From contig NZ_CP109435.1 of the NCBI RefSeq assembly GCF_036227125.1, forward strand, positions 2,046,001-2,110,000: a DNA stretch of 64,000 bases, given 5' to 3'. This stretch comes from Streptomyces sp. NBC_01485. GTDB taxonomy: Bacteria; Actinomycetota; Actinomycetes; Streptomycetales; Streptomycetaceae. Shown here piece after piece: positions 8,133-17,563 of the stretch (within the stretch, counting starts at the first letter, position 1; each line of letters begins with the position of its first letter). A program made the position numbers and the translations under genes. The notes beneath the pieces are model-generated. The model searched no databases, had not been told where the DNA came from, and was given only the letters and a program-made list of their open reading frames with translations.

Positions 8133-8837
8133 TCAGTGACCCATTCCCAGTCCGCCGTCAACGGGGATGACGGCTCCAGTGATGTACGAGGCGTCGTCCG
8201 AGGCGAGGAACCGCACCGTCGCGGCGATCTCCTCCGGCTGCGCGTACCGGCCGAGCGGGACCTGCGAGACGATGCCCGCGCGCTGCTCGTCGGTGAGCAC
8301 CTTGGTCATGTCGGTGTCGACGAAGCCGGGCGCGACGACGTTGAAGGTGATGTTGCGCGATCCCAGCTCACGGGCGAGGGAGCGCGCGAAGCCGACCAGG
8401 GCGGCCTTGGAGGCGGCGTAGTTCGCCTGCCCGGGCGAGCCGTAGAGGCCCACGACCGACGAGATCAGCACGACGCGGCCCTTCTTGGCGCGCAGCATGC
8501 CGCGGTTGGCGCGCTTGACCACGCGGAAGGTGCCAGTGAGGTTGGTGTCGATGACCGAGGTGAAGTCGTCCTCGGACATGCGCATCAGGAGCTGGTCCTT
8601 GGTGACGCCCGCGTTGGCGATCAGGACCTCGACGGGGCCGTGCGCGGCCTCGATCTCCTTGTAGGCCTGCTCCACCTGCTCGGTGTCGGTGATGTCGCAC
8701 CTGACCGCCAGGAAGCCGGCCGGCGGCTCACCCGACCGGTACGTGATCGCGACCTTGTCGCCGGCGTCGGCGAACGCGCGGGCGATGGCGAGGCCGATGC
8801 CCCGGTTTCCTCCGGTGACGAGAACCGAGCGGCTCAA
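8133..8837 (-). CDS. fabG: 3-oxoacyl-[acyl-carrier-protein] reductase FabG
   Basis: NADPH-dependent reduction of 3-ketoacyl-ACP. The 234-residue SDR has the Rossmann motif TGGNRGIGLAIA (near residue 8), NAG at the strand-4 position and the catalytic Ser, Tyr140 and Lys144 (YAASK). I chose a TTG start at 8835-8837: it follows an aaaggg ribosome-binding site at suitable spacing and gives the family-typical N-terminus SRSVLVTGG. The longer open frame to 8936 adds a non-homologous leader. First gene of the fabG-fabI pair; divergent from tldD across a 244-bp promoter region. Confidence 0.95.
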   Translation of the reverse strand: MSRSVLVTGGNRGIGLAIARAFADAGDKVAITYRSGEPPAGFLAVRCDITDTEQVEQAYKEIEAAHGPVEVLIANAGVTKDQLLMRMSEDDFTSVIDTNLTGTFRVVKRANRGMLRAKKGRVVLISSVVGLYGSPGQANYAASKAALVGFARSLARELGSRNITFNVVAPGFVDTDMTKVLTDEQRAGIVSQVPLGRYAQPEEIAATVRFLASDDASYITGAVIPVDGGLGMGH

Positions 8838-9081
8838 CGGATCACCCTTTCGATTGGGGTCTGACACACCCGCCCGAACACATGACGGCAGGCGGCTTCC
8901 CTCGAAACCTATCGGTCCATGTCGGGCCTCGGACATTCGGGCACCGACAGTGGCGCACGGGCCAGTCTGTGGGGTCTCTACAGAATGTTTGCGGACGCGG
9001 GGCGGAAAGGTGTGGTCCGGGGGCCGCCGGGCGCGACATGATCGAGGTCTTCACACTTGACGACACCAGGGAGAGACGTAG

Positions 9082-10605
9082 GTGCCCCATACCATCGATG
9101 AAAGTTTCACGGCCCTACCCCTGCGCGCCCTCGCCGACGCCGCTCTCGCACGCGCGCGTGCGCTGGGGGCGGACCACGCGGACTTCCGGTTCGAGCGGGT
9201 GCGCAGCGCCTCCTGGCGGCTGCGGGACGCCAAGCCCTCCGGGTCGTCGGACACGACCGACCTGGGGTACGCGGTGCGGGTGGTGCACGGCGGAACGTGG
9301 GGGTTCGCGTCCGGCGTGGACCTGACGATGGACGCCGCGGCCAAGGTCGCCTCGCAGGCCGTGGCGATGGCCAAGCTGTCCGCGCAGGTGATCAAGGCGG
9401 CCGGGTCGGACGAGCGTGTGGACCTGGCGGAGGAGCCGGTGCACGCCGAGAAGACGTGGGTGTCGTCGTACGAGATCGATCCGTTCAGCGTGCCCGACGA
9501 GGAGAAGGCGGCGCTGCTCGCGGACTGGAGCGCGCGGCTGCTGGCGGCGAGCGGGATCAGCCATGTGGACGCCTCGCTGCTCACCGTCCACGAGAACAAG
9601 TTCTACGCCGACACGGCCGGGACGGTGACGACCCAGCAGCGGGTGCGGCTGCACCCGGCGCTGACCGCGGTGTCGGTCGACGAGTCCAGCGGCGAGTTCG
9701 ACTCGATGCGCACGATCGCGCCGCCCGTCGGACGCGGCTGGGAGTACCTCACCGGCACCGGCTGGGACTGGGACGACGAGCTGGCGCGGATCCCGGAGCT
9801 GCTCGCCGAGAAGATGCGCGCGCCGAGCGTCGAGGCGGGGCTGTACGACCTGGTGGTCGACCCGTCCAACCTGTGGCTGACGATCCACGAGTCCATCGGG
9901 CACGCCACGGAGCTGGACCGGGCACTCGGCTACGAGGCCGCCTACGCCGGCACCTCCTTCGCCACCTTCGACCAGCTCGGCAAGCTGCGCTACGGCTCGG
10001 ACCTGATGAACGTCACGGGTGACCGCACCGCCGAGCACGGCCTGGCGACCGTCGGGTACGACGACGAGGGCGTCGCGGGCCAGTCCTGGGACCTGGTGAA
10101 GGACGGCACGCTCGTCGGCTACCAGTTGGACCGGCGGATCGCGAAGCTGACCGGGTTCGAGCGCTCCAACGGGTGCGCGTTCGCCGACTCCCCCGGCCAT
10201 GTGCCGGTGCAGCGCATGGCCAACGTGTCGCTGCGGCCGGATCCGGCCGGGATGTCGACCGAGGATCTGATCGGCAGCGTCGACCGGGGCATCTACGTCG
10301 TCGGGGACCGGTCGTGGTCCATCGACATGCAGCGGTACAACTTCCAGTTCACCGGCCAGCGCTTCTTCAGGATCGAGAACGGGCGGATCACCGGGCAGCT
10401 GCGGGACGTGGCCTACCAGGCGACGACGACCGACTTCTGGGGCTCGATGGCGGCGGTGGGCGGCCCGCAGACGTACGTCCTCGGCGGCGCCTTCAACTGC
10501 GGCAAGGCCCAGCCGGGCCAGGTCGCGGCCGTGTCGCACGGCTGCCCGTCGGCCCTGTTCAAGGGAGTCAACATCCTCAACACCACGCAGGAGGCCGGTC
10601 GATGA
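9082..10605 (+). CDS. tldD: metalloprotease TldD
   Basis: A 507-residue TldD homologue, the zinc-carrying subunit of the TldD/TldE protease that trims unfolded peptides (microcin maturation and CcdA turnover in E. coli). The HExxGH zinc motif is HESIGH, His269-His274. The GTG start at 9082 sits behind a gggagaga ribosome site. The last codon overlaps the tldE start (ATGA), so the partners are translationally coupled. A 16-bp perfect CG-rich palindrome encoding Ala-Arg repeats lies near residue 23. Confidence 0.95.
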   Translation: MPHTIDESFTALPLRALADAALARARALGADHADFRFERVRSASWRLRDAKPSGSSDTTDLGYAVRVVHGGTWGFASGVDLTMDAAAKVASQAVAMAKLSAQVIKAAGSDERVDLAEEPVHAEKTWVSSYEIDPFSVPDEEKAALLADWSARLLAASGISHVDASLLTVHENKFYADTAGTVTTQQRVRLHPALTAVSVDESSGEFDSMRTIAPPVGRGWEYLTGTGWDWDDELARIPELLAEKMRAPSVEAGLYDLVVDPSNLWLTIHESIGHATELDRALGYEAAYAGTSFATFDQLGKLRYGSDLMNVTGDRTAEHGLATVGYDDEGVAGQSWDLVKDGTLVGYQLDRRIAKLTGFERSNGCAFADSPGHVPVQRMANVSLRPDPAGMSTEDLIGSVDRGIYVVGDRSWSIDMQRYNFQFTGQRFFRIENGRITGQLRDVAYQATTTDFWGSMAAVGGPQTYVLGGAFNCGKAQPGQVAAVSHGCPSALFKGVNILNTTQEAGR

Positions 10606-11996
10606 GCGCCCGTAGCATCAAGCCGCACGAGGTCGTCGAGCGGGCCCTCGCGCTGTCGCGGGCCGACGGCTGTGTCGTCATCGCCGACGAGCAGTCGACG
10701 GCCAACCTGCGCTGGGCGGGCAACGCACTGACGACCAACGGCGTCACGCGCGGGCGCACGCTCACCGTGATCGCCACGGTCGACGGCAAGGAGGGCGCCG
10801 CCACCGGTGTCGTCTCGCGGGCCGCGGTCACCGCGGACGACCTGGAGTCCCTCGTCCGGGCGGCCGAGGCCGCCGCGCACGGTGCGGGCCCCGCCGAGGA
10901 CGCGCAGCCGCTGGTCACGGGTGTGGCGCAGTCCCCCGAGTTCACGGAGGCGCCCGCGGAGACCTCGTCGGCGGTGTTCGCGGACTTCGCGCCCGCTCTG
11001 GGCGAGGCGTTCGCACGCGCGCGTGCGGGCGGCCGGGAGCTGTACGGGTTCGCCAACCACGAGCTGGTCTCGACGTACCTGGGCACGTCGACCGGGCTGC
11101 GGCTGCGGCACGACCAGCCGAACGGGACACTGGAGCTCAACGCCAAGTCGCCGGACCGTACGCGCTCGGCGTGGGCGGGGCGCTCGACGCGGGACTTCAA
11201 GGACGTCGACCCGGCGGCGCTCGACGCCGAGCTGGCCGTCCGGCTGGGCTGGGCCGAGCGGCGGATCGAGCTGCCCGCCGGGCGGTACGAGACGCTGCTG
11301 CCGCCGACCGCGGTGGCCGACCTGATGATCTACCAGATGTGGTCGGCGTCGGGCCGGGACGCGACCGAGGGCCGGACGGTGTTCTCCAAGCCCGGCGGCG
11401 GCACCCGGCTCGGCGAGAAGCTGACCGACCTGCCGCTGACGCTGCGCAGCGACCCGAACGAGGCGGGCCTGGAGTCGGCACCGTTCGTCATCGCGCACTC
11501 CTCCGGCGGCGACCAGTCGGTCTTCGACAACGGGCTGCCGGTGCGGCCCACCGAGTGGGTCGGCGGGGGCGAGCTGAAGCACCTGACGACCACCCGGCAC
11601 AGCGCGGCGCTGACCGGCCTGCCGTCGGCTCCTGGGGCCGACAACCTGATCCTGGACGGCGGCGCGGACCGCTCCCTGGAGGAGATGGTGTCGAGCACCG
11701 CGCGCGGGCTGCTGCTGACCTGCCTGTGGTACATCCGCGAGGTCGACCCGGCGACCCTGCTGCTCACCGGTCTGACCCGGGACGGCGTCTACCTCGTCGA
11801 GGACGGCGAGGTCGTCGGCGAGGTGAACAACTTCCGGTTCAACGAGTCGCCGGTCGGCCTGCTGGGGCGGGCGACGGAGGCGGGGCGTACGGAGAAGACG
11901 CTGCCCCGCGAGTGGAGCGACTGGTTCACCAGGGCCGCGATGCCCGCGCTGCGGGTGCCGGACTTCAATATGAGCTCTGTCAGTCAGGGCGTATAA
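10602..11996 (+). CDS. tldE: TldE/PmbA-family protease subunit
   Basis: A 464-residue TldD/PmbA-family protein that lacks the HExxxH motif, as expected of TldE, the non-catalytic partner forming a heterodimer with TldD. The ATG at 10602 overlaps the tldD stop, giving coupled synthesis. Family features include VVIADEQSTANLRWAGNALTT-like N-terminal strands and the C-terminal NFRFNESP motif. It contains a second exact copy of the 16-bp palindrome found in tldD (11012-11027), again encoding Ala-Arg-Ala-Arg. Confidence 0.93.
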   Translation: MSARSIKPHEVVERALALSRADGCVVIADEQSTANLRWAGNALTTNGVTRGRTLTVIATVDGKEGAATGVVSRAAVTADDLESLVRAAEAAAHGAGPAEDAQPLVTGVAQSPEFTEAPAETSSAVFADFAPALGEAFARARAGGRELYGFANHELVSTYLGTSTGLRLRHDQPNGTLELNAKSPDRTRSAWAGRSTRDFKDVDPAALDAELAVRLGWAERRIELPAGRYETLLPPTAVADLMIYQMWSASGRDATEGRTVFSKPGGGTRLGEKLTDLPLTLRSDPNEAGLESAPFVIAHSSGGDQSVFDNGLPVRPTEWVGGGELKHLTTTRHSAALTGLPSAPGADNLILDGGADRSLEEMVSSTARGLLLTCLWYIREVDPATLLLTGLTRDGVYLVEDGEVVGEVNNFRFNESPVGLLGRATEAGRTEKTLPREWSDWFTRAAMPALRVPDFNMSSVSQGV

Positions 11997-12059
11997 CCTC
12001 GTACCTGATTCGCGAGACCACTCAGGATTCACGAGACCACCCAAGGAGATACGAGAACC

Positions 12060-13325
12060 GTGACGGACATCGTCGACGAGCTGAAGTGGCGCGGCCTGTG
12101 GGCCCTGTCCACCGACGAGGACGCTTTGCGCAAGGCGCTCGCGGACGGTCCCGTCACGTTCTATTGCGGTTTCGACCCCACCGCGGCCAGCCTGCACGTC
12201 GGCCACCTGGTGCAGGTGCTCACCATGCGCCGGCTCCAGCTGGCGGGCCTGCGTCCGCTGGCCCTGGTGGGCGGGGCGACCGGCCAGATCGGCGACCCGC
12301 GCCCCACGGCGGAGCGCACGCTGAACGACCCGGAGACGGTCGCGAACTGGGTGACCCGGCTGCGCGGGCAGATCGAGCCGTTCCTGTCCTTCGAGGGCGA
12401 GAACGCCGCGGTGATGGTCAACAACCTGGACTGGACGGCCGGGCTGTCGGCCATCGAGTTCCTGCGGGACATCGGCAAGCACTTCCGCGTCAACAAGATG
12501 CTGACCAAGGACTCGGTGGCCCGGCGGCTGGAGTCCCAGGAGGGCATCAGCTACACGGAGTTCAGTTACCAGCTGCTCCAGGGCATGGACTTCCTGGAGC
12601 TGTACCGCCGCTACGGCTGCACGCTCCAGCAGGGCGGCAGCGACCAGTGGGGCAACCTGACGGCGGGCCTGGACCTGATCCACCGGCTGGAGCCGGAGGC
12701 CGAGGCGCACTGTCTGGCGACGCCGCTGATGGTCAAGGCGGACGGCACCAAGTTCGGCAAGACCGAGGGCGGCGCCGTCTGGCTCGACCCGGAGATGACG
12801 ACGCCGTACGCGTTCTACCAGTTCTGGCTGAACGTGGACGACCGGGACATCTCGACGTACCTGCGGATCCTGTCCTTCAGGTCCCGGGCGGAGCTGGAGG
12901 AGCTGGAGAAGCAGACGGAGGAACGTCCGCAGGCCCGGGCCGCCCAGCGGGCGCTGGCCGAGGAGCTGACGACGCTGGTGCACGGCGCCGACCAGACGGC
13001 CGCGGTGATCAACGCGTCCAAGGCCCTCTTCGGCCAGGGTGAGCTGGGCGACCTCGACGAGCGGACGCTGGCCGCGGCCCTGTCCGAGGTGCCGCACGTC
13101 CAGGTCGCCGAGCTGGGCCCGGTCGTGGATCTGTTCGCCGAGGTCGGCCTGGTGGCCAGCAAGTCCGCCGCGCGGCGGACCGTGAAGGAGGGCGGGGCCT
13201 ACGTGAACAACGTCAAGGTCTCGGCCGAGGACGCGGTTCCCGTACCGGAGGACCTCCTGCACGGGCGGTGGCTGGTGCTGCGGCGGGGCAAGAAGAACCT
13301 GGCCGCCGTCCAGGTCACCGGCTGA
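12060..13325 (+). CDS. tyrS: tyrosyl-tRNA synthetase
   Basis: Charges tRNA-Tyr. A 421-residue class I synthetase. The HIGH-type motif is HVGH at residues 46-49 and the KMSKS-type loop is KFGKT at residue 231. The tyrosine pocket sequences [10 protein letters not shown] and [10 protein letters not shown] are typical of bacterial TyrRS. An S4 RNA-binding domain occupies about residues 355-415 ([18 protein letters not shown]). The GTG start at 12060 is preceded by aaggagat. No T-box leader is visible in the 63-bp gap after tldE. A strong hairpin follows. Confidence 0.97.
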   Translation: MTDIVDELKWRGLWALSTDEDALRKALADGPVTFYCGFDPTAASLHVGHLVQVLTMRRLQLAGLRPLALVGGATGQIGDPRPTAERTLNDPETVANWVTRLRGQIEPFLSFEGENAAVMVNNLDWTAGLSAIEFLRDIGKHFRVNKMLTKDSVARRLESQEGISYTEFSYQLLQGMDFLELYRRYGCTLQQGGSDQWGNLTAGLDLIHRLEPEAEAHCLATPLMVKADGTKFGKTEGGAVWLDPEMTTPYAFYQFWLNVDDRDISTYLRILSFRSRAELEELEKQTEERPQARAAQRALAEELTTLVHGADQTAAVINASKALFGQGELGDLDERTLAAALSEVPHVQVAELGPVVDLFAEVGLVASKSAARRTVKEGGAYVNNVKVSAEDAVPVPEDLLHGRWLVLRRGKKNLAAVQVTG

Positions 13326-13361
13326 CCGGTCACCGGTCCAGTCCACCGGTCAGCGGCTGGC

Positions 13362-13419
13362 GCATACGACGAAGGGGGGCGGCTTCCCGAGCTTGGGAAG
13401 CCGCCCCTTCGTCGTATGC
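13362..13419. terminator. long bidirectional terminator between tyrS and the glsB-like gene
   Basis: A near-perfect inverted repeat with outer arms gcatacgac (13362-13370) and gtcgtatgc (13411-13419), extended inward by complementary gaagggg/ccccttc and ggcttccc/gggaagcc segments. It separates two convergent genes and should stop transcription from both sides. Confidence 0.9.
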
Positions 13420-13423
13420 CTGC

Positions 13424-13702
13424 TCAGGCGCGCTGTTTTCCCTTGCCCAGCGTCGCCATGTAGAGCATGTCGCCCAGGGCGACGATGATGATCGCGGCGA
13501 TCAACTGGAACAGGTGCCGGCTCCAGTCGATGCCCGACGTGACCTCGACCCCTGCCGCGCGGGCGATCGCGTTGCCCACGATCGCGCCCAGCATGCCGAA
13601 AATGGTGGTCAGCCAGAGCGGGCTGTGCTGCTTGCCCGGGATGATCGCCTTCGCGATCAGGCCCAGCACGAATCCCACGATGATCGCCCACAACCAGCCC
13701 AT
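13424..13702 (-). CDS. GlsB/YeaQ/YmgE-family membrane protein
   Basis: A 92-residue protein with three hydrophobic segments and the family signature at the N-terminus (WAIIVGFVLGLIAKAIIPGKQ, then GMLGAIVGNAIAR). GlsB/YeaQ proteins (transglycosylase-associated family) are small inner-membrane proteins linked to stress responses; the mechanism is unknown. The ATG at 13702 follows a GAGGAGGCAG-type ribosome site. It converges on tyrS across a strong terminator. Confidence 0.88.
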   Translation of the reverse strand: MGWLWAIIVGFVLGLIAKAIIPGKQHSPLWLTTIFGMLGAIVGNAIARAAGVEVTSGIDWSRHLFQLIAAIIIVALGDMLYMATLGKGKQRA

Positions 13703-13911
13703 GGCTGCCTCCTCGTACGGCTCTACGTGAGCATTGCCCTCAGTGTCGGCGCGCTCACCGTACGGCGCATGTCGGGTACGGCCGTACGCGGGACGGCGCA
13801 GAACGGTCGCCCGGACGGGGTGCGACCCGGTCTCGAAGGCGACGCAGTCGCGGCGTACCGTGGAAAAGCGAGGAGAGCCGGGGAGAGGCCGATGCGGGCG
13901 GACGGTGGAAT

Positions 13912-14340
13912 GTGATGCGGAAGCAGGGTGGCGGCGGCAACGCCGAGGTGTTCCGGATCACCGGTGCGCGGCAGGGTCTCCAGGACGATGTGCGGGGGCG
14001 GCAGCGGCGGTACATCATCTCCATGTCGGTGCGTACGGTGTCGGTGATCCTCGCGGCGACGTTGTGGAACGTGGAACGGCATGTGGCGATCGTGGCGCTG
14101 GTCCTGGGGGTCGTTCTCCCCTATGTCGCGGTGGTGGTCGCCAACGCCGGGCGGGAGAACGTGCCTTCGCTGCCGTCCACCTTTCTGACCGCGCCGGTGC
14201 GGCCGGCGCTCGCTCCGCCGCGGGTCGGGGACGACTCCGCGGAATCCGTTCCGGAAGGGCCGGAAAGGGCGGAAAGGGAAGGCTTCGCGGAGTCTCTCCG
14301 GGAGGAGCCGGCGCCCGGTCCCGCTGAGCGGCAGCCATGA
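13912..14340 (+). CDS. DUF3099 membrane protein
   Basis: A 142-residue protein: a basic N-terminus (EVFRITGARQGLQDDVRGRQRRYIISM), two closely spaced hydrophobic helices (about residues 45-82) and an acidic, Pro/Glu-rich cytoplasmic tail. The ITGA...Q..D...R.RRY..SM pattern matches the actinobacterial DUF3099 family. Function unknown. The start is a GTG at 13912 or the adjacent ATG at 13915. A terminator-like hairpin follows at 14471. Confidence 0.8.
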   Translation: MMRKQGGGGNAEVFRITGARQGLQDDVRGRQRRYIISMSVRTVSVILAATLWNVERHVAIVALVLGVVLPYVAVVVANAGRENVPSLPSTFLTAPVRPALAPPRVGDDSAESVPEGPERAEREGFAESLREEPAPGPAERQP

Positions 14341-14470
14341 ACCGGCCATGAACGGGCTGTGCGCCAAGCTCAGGAAAAGCTCAGATCAATCATGTTGTTC
14401 CAGTGCCGTGGGAGTGGTCCGCCGTGACATACTTCGTACGCGCTCCGCATCCCCCGTCGGAGCGACGGAC

Positions 14471-14513
14471 CGACGCCGGGCAGCTCCCCCCGTGGCTGCT
14501 CGGCGTCGCCTTT
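14471..14513 (+). terminator. hairpin with short T-run after the DUF3099 gene
   Basis: Arms cgacgccgggcagc (14471-14484) and gctgctcggcgtcg (14495-14508) pair with a single mismatch and a 10-nt loop, followed by cctttg. It separates the DUF3099 gene from the small Cys/His protein gene at 14542. It lies only 29 bp before that start, so a leader attenuator role is also possible. Confidence 0.6.
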
Positions 14514-14541
14514 GTGTGCGGGTTTTCTGCGAGACGAAGCT

Positions 14542-14766
14542 GTGAGTGACGAGACGCCGATCTGTTCCGCCAAGGGCTGCCGTGCCGACGCGGTGTGGGT
14601 GTTGGCGTGGAACAACCCGAAGATCCATACGCCGGAGCGGCGCAAGACGTGGCTCGCGTGCGAGGAGCACCGGGAGCATCTGTCGCAGTTCCTCGGCGTG
14701 CGGGGCTTCCTCAAGGACGTCGTCCTGCTGACCGAGTGGGAGTCCTCGGCCCCGGAGCGTTCCTAG
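14542..14766 (+). CDS. small Cys/His protein next to moaA
   Basis: A 74-residue soluble protein starting at GTG 14542. It carries ICSAKGC near the N-terminus and CEEHREHL in the middle, four potential metal ligands (C-x4-C ... C-x2-H), plus conserved-looking WVLAWNNPKIHTPERRKTW. This looks like a compact zinc-ribbon-like protein kept in Streptomyces beside moaA; similar proteins are sometimes labelled acetone carboxylase, a name the sequence does not support. Its stop codon shares the palindrome CTAG with the moaA stop on the opposite strand, so the two convergent genes overlap by 4 bp. Confidence 0.75.
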   Translation: MSDETPICSAKGCRADAVWVLAWNNPKIHTPERRKTWLACEEHREHLSQFLGVRGFLKDVVLLTEWESSAPERS

Positions 14767-15752
14767 CCGCCGATCGCCGACATCGGCCGGTCCGGCTGGA
14801 GGAAGCTCGGGTCGTCCAGGCCCGAGCCCGCTTTCTTGCCCCACATCGCCAGGCGCCAGACGCGGGCTATCTCCTCGTCGGGGGCACCGGAGCGCAGGGC
14901 TGCTCTCAGGTCGGTCTCCTCGCGGGCGAAGAGGCAGGTGCGGACCTGGCCGTCGGCGGTGAGGCGGGTGCGGTCGCAGGCGGCGCAGAACGGGCGGGTG
15001 ACGGAGGCGATGACGCCGACGCGGTGCGGGCCGCCGTCCACCAGCCAGCGTTCGGCCGGGGCCGAGCCGCGTTCGTCCTGGCCCTCGGGGGTGAGGTCGA
15101 AGCGGGTGCGCAGGGAGGCCAGGATGTCGCCGGCCGTGACCATGCCCTCGCGCTTCCAGCCGTGTTGCGCGTCGAGGGGCATCTGCTCGATGAAGCGCAG
15201 CTCGTAGCCGTTCTCTACGGCCCAGGCCAGGAGGTCCGGGGCTTCGTCCTCGTTCAGGCCGGGCATCAGGACCGAGTTGACCTTCACCGGGGTGAGGCCC
15301 GCCTCGCGGGCGGCTTCGAGGCCTTCGAGGACGTCCTTGTGGCGGTCCCGGCGGGTGAGGGTCTTGAAGACGTCCGGACGCAGGGTGTCGAGGGAGACGT
15401 TGACCCGGTCCAGGCCCACCGTCTTCAGGGCGGCGGCGGTGCGGCGCAGGCCGATGCCGTTCGTCGTCAGGGACGTCTGGGGGCGGGGCGTCATAGCCGC
15501 GACCCGCTCGACGATGCCGACGAGGCCCGGACGCAGCAGGGGCTCGCCTCCGGTGAAGCGGACCTCCTCGATGCCGAGCGTGGAGACCGCTATGTCGATC
15601 AGGCGGACGATCTCGTCGTCCGTGAGGAGGTCTGGCTTGGCCAGCCACTGCAGGCCCTCCTCGGGCATGCAGTAGGTGCAGCGCAGGTTGCACCGGTCGG
15701 TCAGCGAGACTCTCAGGTCGGTGGCCACTCGGCCATAGGTGTCGATGAGCAC
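14763..15752 (-). CDS. moaA: GTP 3',8-cyclase MoaA (molybdenum cofactor)
   Basis: Radical-SAM enzyme that, with MoaC, converts GTP to cyclic pyranopterin monophosphate. The 329-residue product has the N-terminal [4Fe-4S] motif Cys21-x3-Cys25-x2-Cys28 (CNLRCTYC), the GGEPLLRPG SAM motif, and the C-terminal second-cluster cysteines CAACDRTRL ... CLF. It ends in Gly-Gly, required for MoaA activity. The GTG start at 15752 is preceded by a strong GGGAGGGGG site and gives the standard length. No other moa genes are nearby. Confidence 0.96.
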   Translation of the reverse strand: MLIDTYGRVATDLRVSLTDRCNLRCTYCMPEEGLQWLAKPDLLTDDEIVRLIDIAVSTLGIEEVRFTGGEPLLRPGLVGIVERVAAMTPRPQTSLTTNGIGLRRTAAALKTVGLDRVNVSLDTLRPDVFKTLTRRDRHKDVLEGLEAAREAGLTPVKVNSVLMPGLNEDEAPDLLAWAVENGYELRFIEQMPLDAQHGWKREGMVTAGDILASLRTRFDLTPEGQDERGSAPAERWLVDGGPHRVGVIASVTRPFCAACDRTRLTADGQVRTCLFAREETDLRAALRSGAPDEEIARVWRLAMWGKKAGSGLDDPSFLQPDRPMSAIGG

Positions 15753-15853
15753 GTGGGCCCCCTCCCTCGCAGCGGATCGCAGTACTTTCCCGTCACTTGC
15801 GAGCCTACGTGACGCCACTGACAACACCAGGGCCCGATCCCACCAGGCAGGAC

Positions 15854-15889
15854 GCGGCCGCGTCGTAGGGATCTACGACGCGGCCGCGG
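15854..15889 (-). terminator. perfect 16-bp stem hairpin after the acetate symporter gene
   Basis: Arms cgcggccgcgtcgtag (15854-15869) and ctacgacgcggccgcg (15874-15889) are fully complementary around a 4-nt ggat loop. It is 45 bp downstream of the symporter stop and also protects moaA, which is transcribed in the same direction. Confidence 0.9.
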
Positions 15890-15934
15890 GAGGAGACGTG
15901 GTCAGTGGGTGGTCGCCGGGTGCCCGGTGGGTGC

Positions 15935-17563
15935 TCAGTGGGCTCCGGTGCCGGTCAGGGAACGGACCTCCAGTTCGGCGTACTTGTCCTTGTCGGCCTC
16001 CTCCTTCGACAGGAGGGTGCCGACGACGCCCAGCAGGAAGCCGACCGGGATCGAGATGATGCCGGGGTTCTCCAGCGGGAACCAGTGGAAGTCGACGTCC
16101 GGGAACATCGAGGTGGGCTTGCCGGAGACGACCGGCGAGAACAGCACCAGGCCGACCGCGGTGACCAGGCCGCCGTAGATCGACCAGAGGGCCCCGGCTG
16201 TGGTGAACCGCTTCCAGAAGAGGCTGTAGAGGATCGTCGGGAGGTTGGCGGAGGCGGCGACCGCGAAGGCGAGGGCGACCAGGCCGGCGACGTTCAGATC
16301 GCGGGCGAGGGCGCCCAGGAGGATGGAGACCGCGCCGATGCCGACCGTGGCGTAGCGGGCCGCGGCCATCTCCTGCTTCTCGGTGGCCTGGCCCCGCTTG
16401 ATGACGTTGGCGTAGATGTCGTGCGCGAAGGACGACGACGAGGCCAGGGTGAGGCCCGCGACGACCGCGAGGATCGTGGCGAAGGCGACCGCGGAGATGG
16501 TGGCCAGCAGGATCGCGCCCCAGTTGGAGTCGACGCCGCCCAGATGCAGGGCGAGGAGCGGTGCGGCCGTGTTGCCGGCCTTGTTGGAGGCGGTGATCTC
16601 GTCCGGCTTGATGAGCGCGGCGGCGCCGAAGCCGAGGGCGAGGGTCATCAGGTAGAAGGCGCCGATCAGGCCGATGGCCCAGAGGACCGACTTACGGGCG
16701 GCCTTGGCGGTGGGCACGGTGTAGAAGCGGATCAGGATGTGCGGCAGGCCCGCGGTGCCCAGGACCAGGGCGATGCCCAGGGAGATGAAGTCCAGCTTGG
16801 TGGTGCCGGTGGCGCCGTACTTCAGGCCGGGCTCCAGGAAGGCCGCGCCCTTGCCGCTGTTCTCGGCGGCCGAGCCGAGCAGGTCGGAGACGTTGAAGTC
16901 GAATTTCAGCAGGACCAGGAAGGTCAGCAGCAGGGCGCCCGCGATGAGCAGGACCGCCTTGACCATCTGGACCCAGGTGGTGCCCTTCATGCCGCCGATC
17001 GTCACGTAGACGATCATCAGGACGCCGACCAGGGCGACGATGCCGATCTTGCCGCCGTCGCTGGTGATGCCGAGGAGGAGCGAGACGAGGACGCCCGCGC
17101 CCGCCATCTGGGCCAGCAGGTAGAAGATCGAGACGACGATGGTGGAGGTGCCGGCGGCCGTGCGGACCGGGCGCTGGCGCATGCGGTACGCGAGGACGTC
17201 GCCCATCGTGTAGCGGCCGGAGTTGCGCAGCGGTTCGGCGACCAGGAGCAGGGCGACCAGCCAGGCGACCAGGAAGCCGATGGAGTACAGGAAGCCGTCG
17301 TAGCCGAAGAGGGCGATGGCGCCCGCGATGCCGAGGAAGGACGCGGCGGACATGTAGTCGCCGGAGACGGCGAGACCGTTCTGGAAACCGGTGAACTGGC
17401 GGCCGCCGGCGTAGAAGTCGGCGGCGTCCTTGGTCTGGCGGCCGGCCCAGACGGTGATGACGAGGGTCGCGACGACGAACACCGCGAACAGGGTGATGAT
17501 CAGCGTGCGGTGCTCGCTCGCCTCGCCGGCGGCGAGCAGGGTGGTGTGCTGTGCGGGGCTCAT
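15935..17563 (-). CDS. actP: sodium:solute symporter, ActP-like (acetate/monocarboxylate)
   Basis: A 542-residue SSS-family permease with about 13 transmembrane helices. ActP-type signatures include DFYAGGRQFTGFQNGLA and GDYMSAASFLGIAG near the N-terminus and RFYTVPTAKAARKS in the middle. Together with the overlapping DUF485 gene it matches the yjcH-actP arrangement for acetate or other short monocarboxylate uptake; the exact substrate is inferred. The ATG at 17563 overlaps the stop of the DUF485 gene. A strong terminator follows. Confidence 0.88.
   Translation of the reverse strand: MSPAQHTTLLAAGEASEHRTLIITLFAVFVVATLVITVWAGRQTKDAADFYAGGRQFTGFQNGLAVSGDYMSAASFLGIAGAIALFGYDGFLYSIGFLVAWLVALLLVAEPLRNSGRYTMGDVLAYRMRQRPVRTAAGTSTIVVSIFYLLAQMAGAGVLVSLLLGITSDGGKIGIVALVGVLMIVYVTIGGMKGTTWVQMVKAVLLIAGALLLTFLVLLKFDFNVSDLLGSAAENSGKGAAFLEPGLKYGATGTTKLDFISLGIALVLGTAGLPHILIRFYTVPTAKAARKSVLWAIGLIGAFYLMTLALGFGAAALIKPDEITASNKAGNTAAPLLALHLGGVDSNWGAILLATISAVAFATILAVVAGLTLASSSSFAHDIYANVIKRGQATEKQEMAAARYATVGIGAVSILLGALARDLNVAGLVALAFAVAASANLPTILYSLFWKRFTTAGALWSIYGGLVTAVGLVLFSPVVSGKPTSMFPDVDFHWFPLENPGIISIPVGFLLGVVGTLLSKEEADKDKYAELEVRSLTGTGAH

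Noticed and set aside
10413..13346. A 977-codon open frame on the minus strand opposite tldE and tyrS
   Set aside because: It is the antisense of two well-recognised genes. High G+C lengthens antisense frames, and the translation is low-complexity Arg/Gly/Val/Gln without domains.
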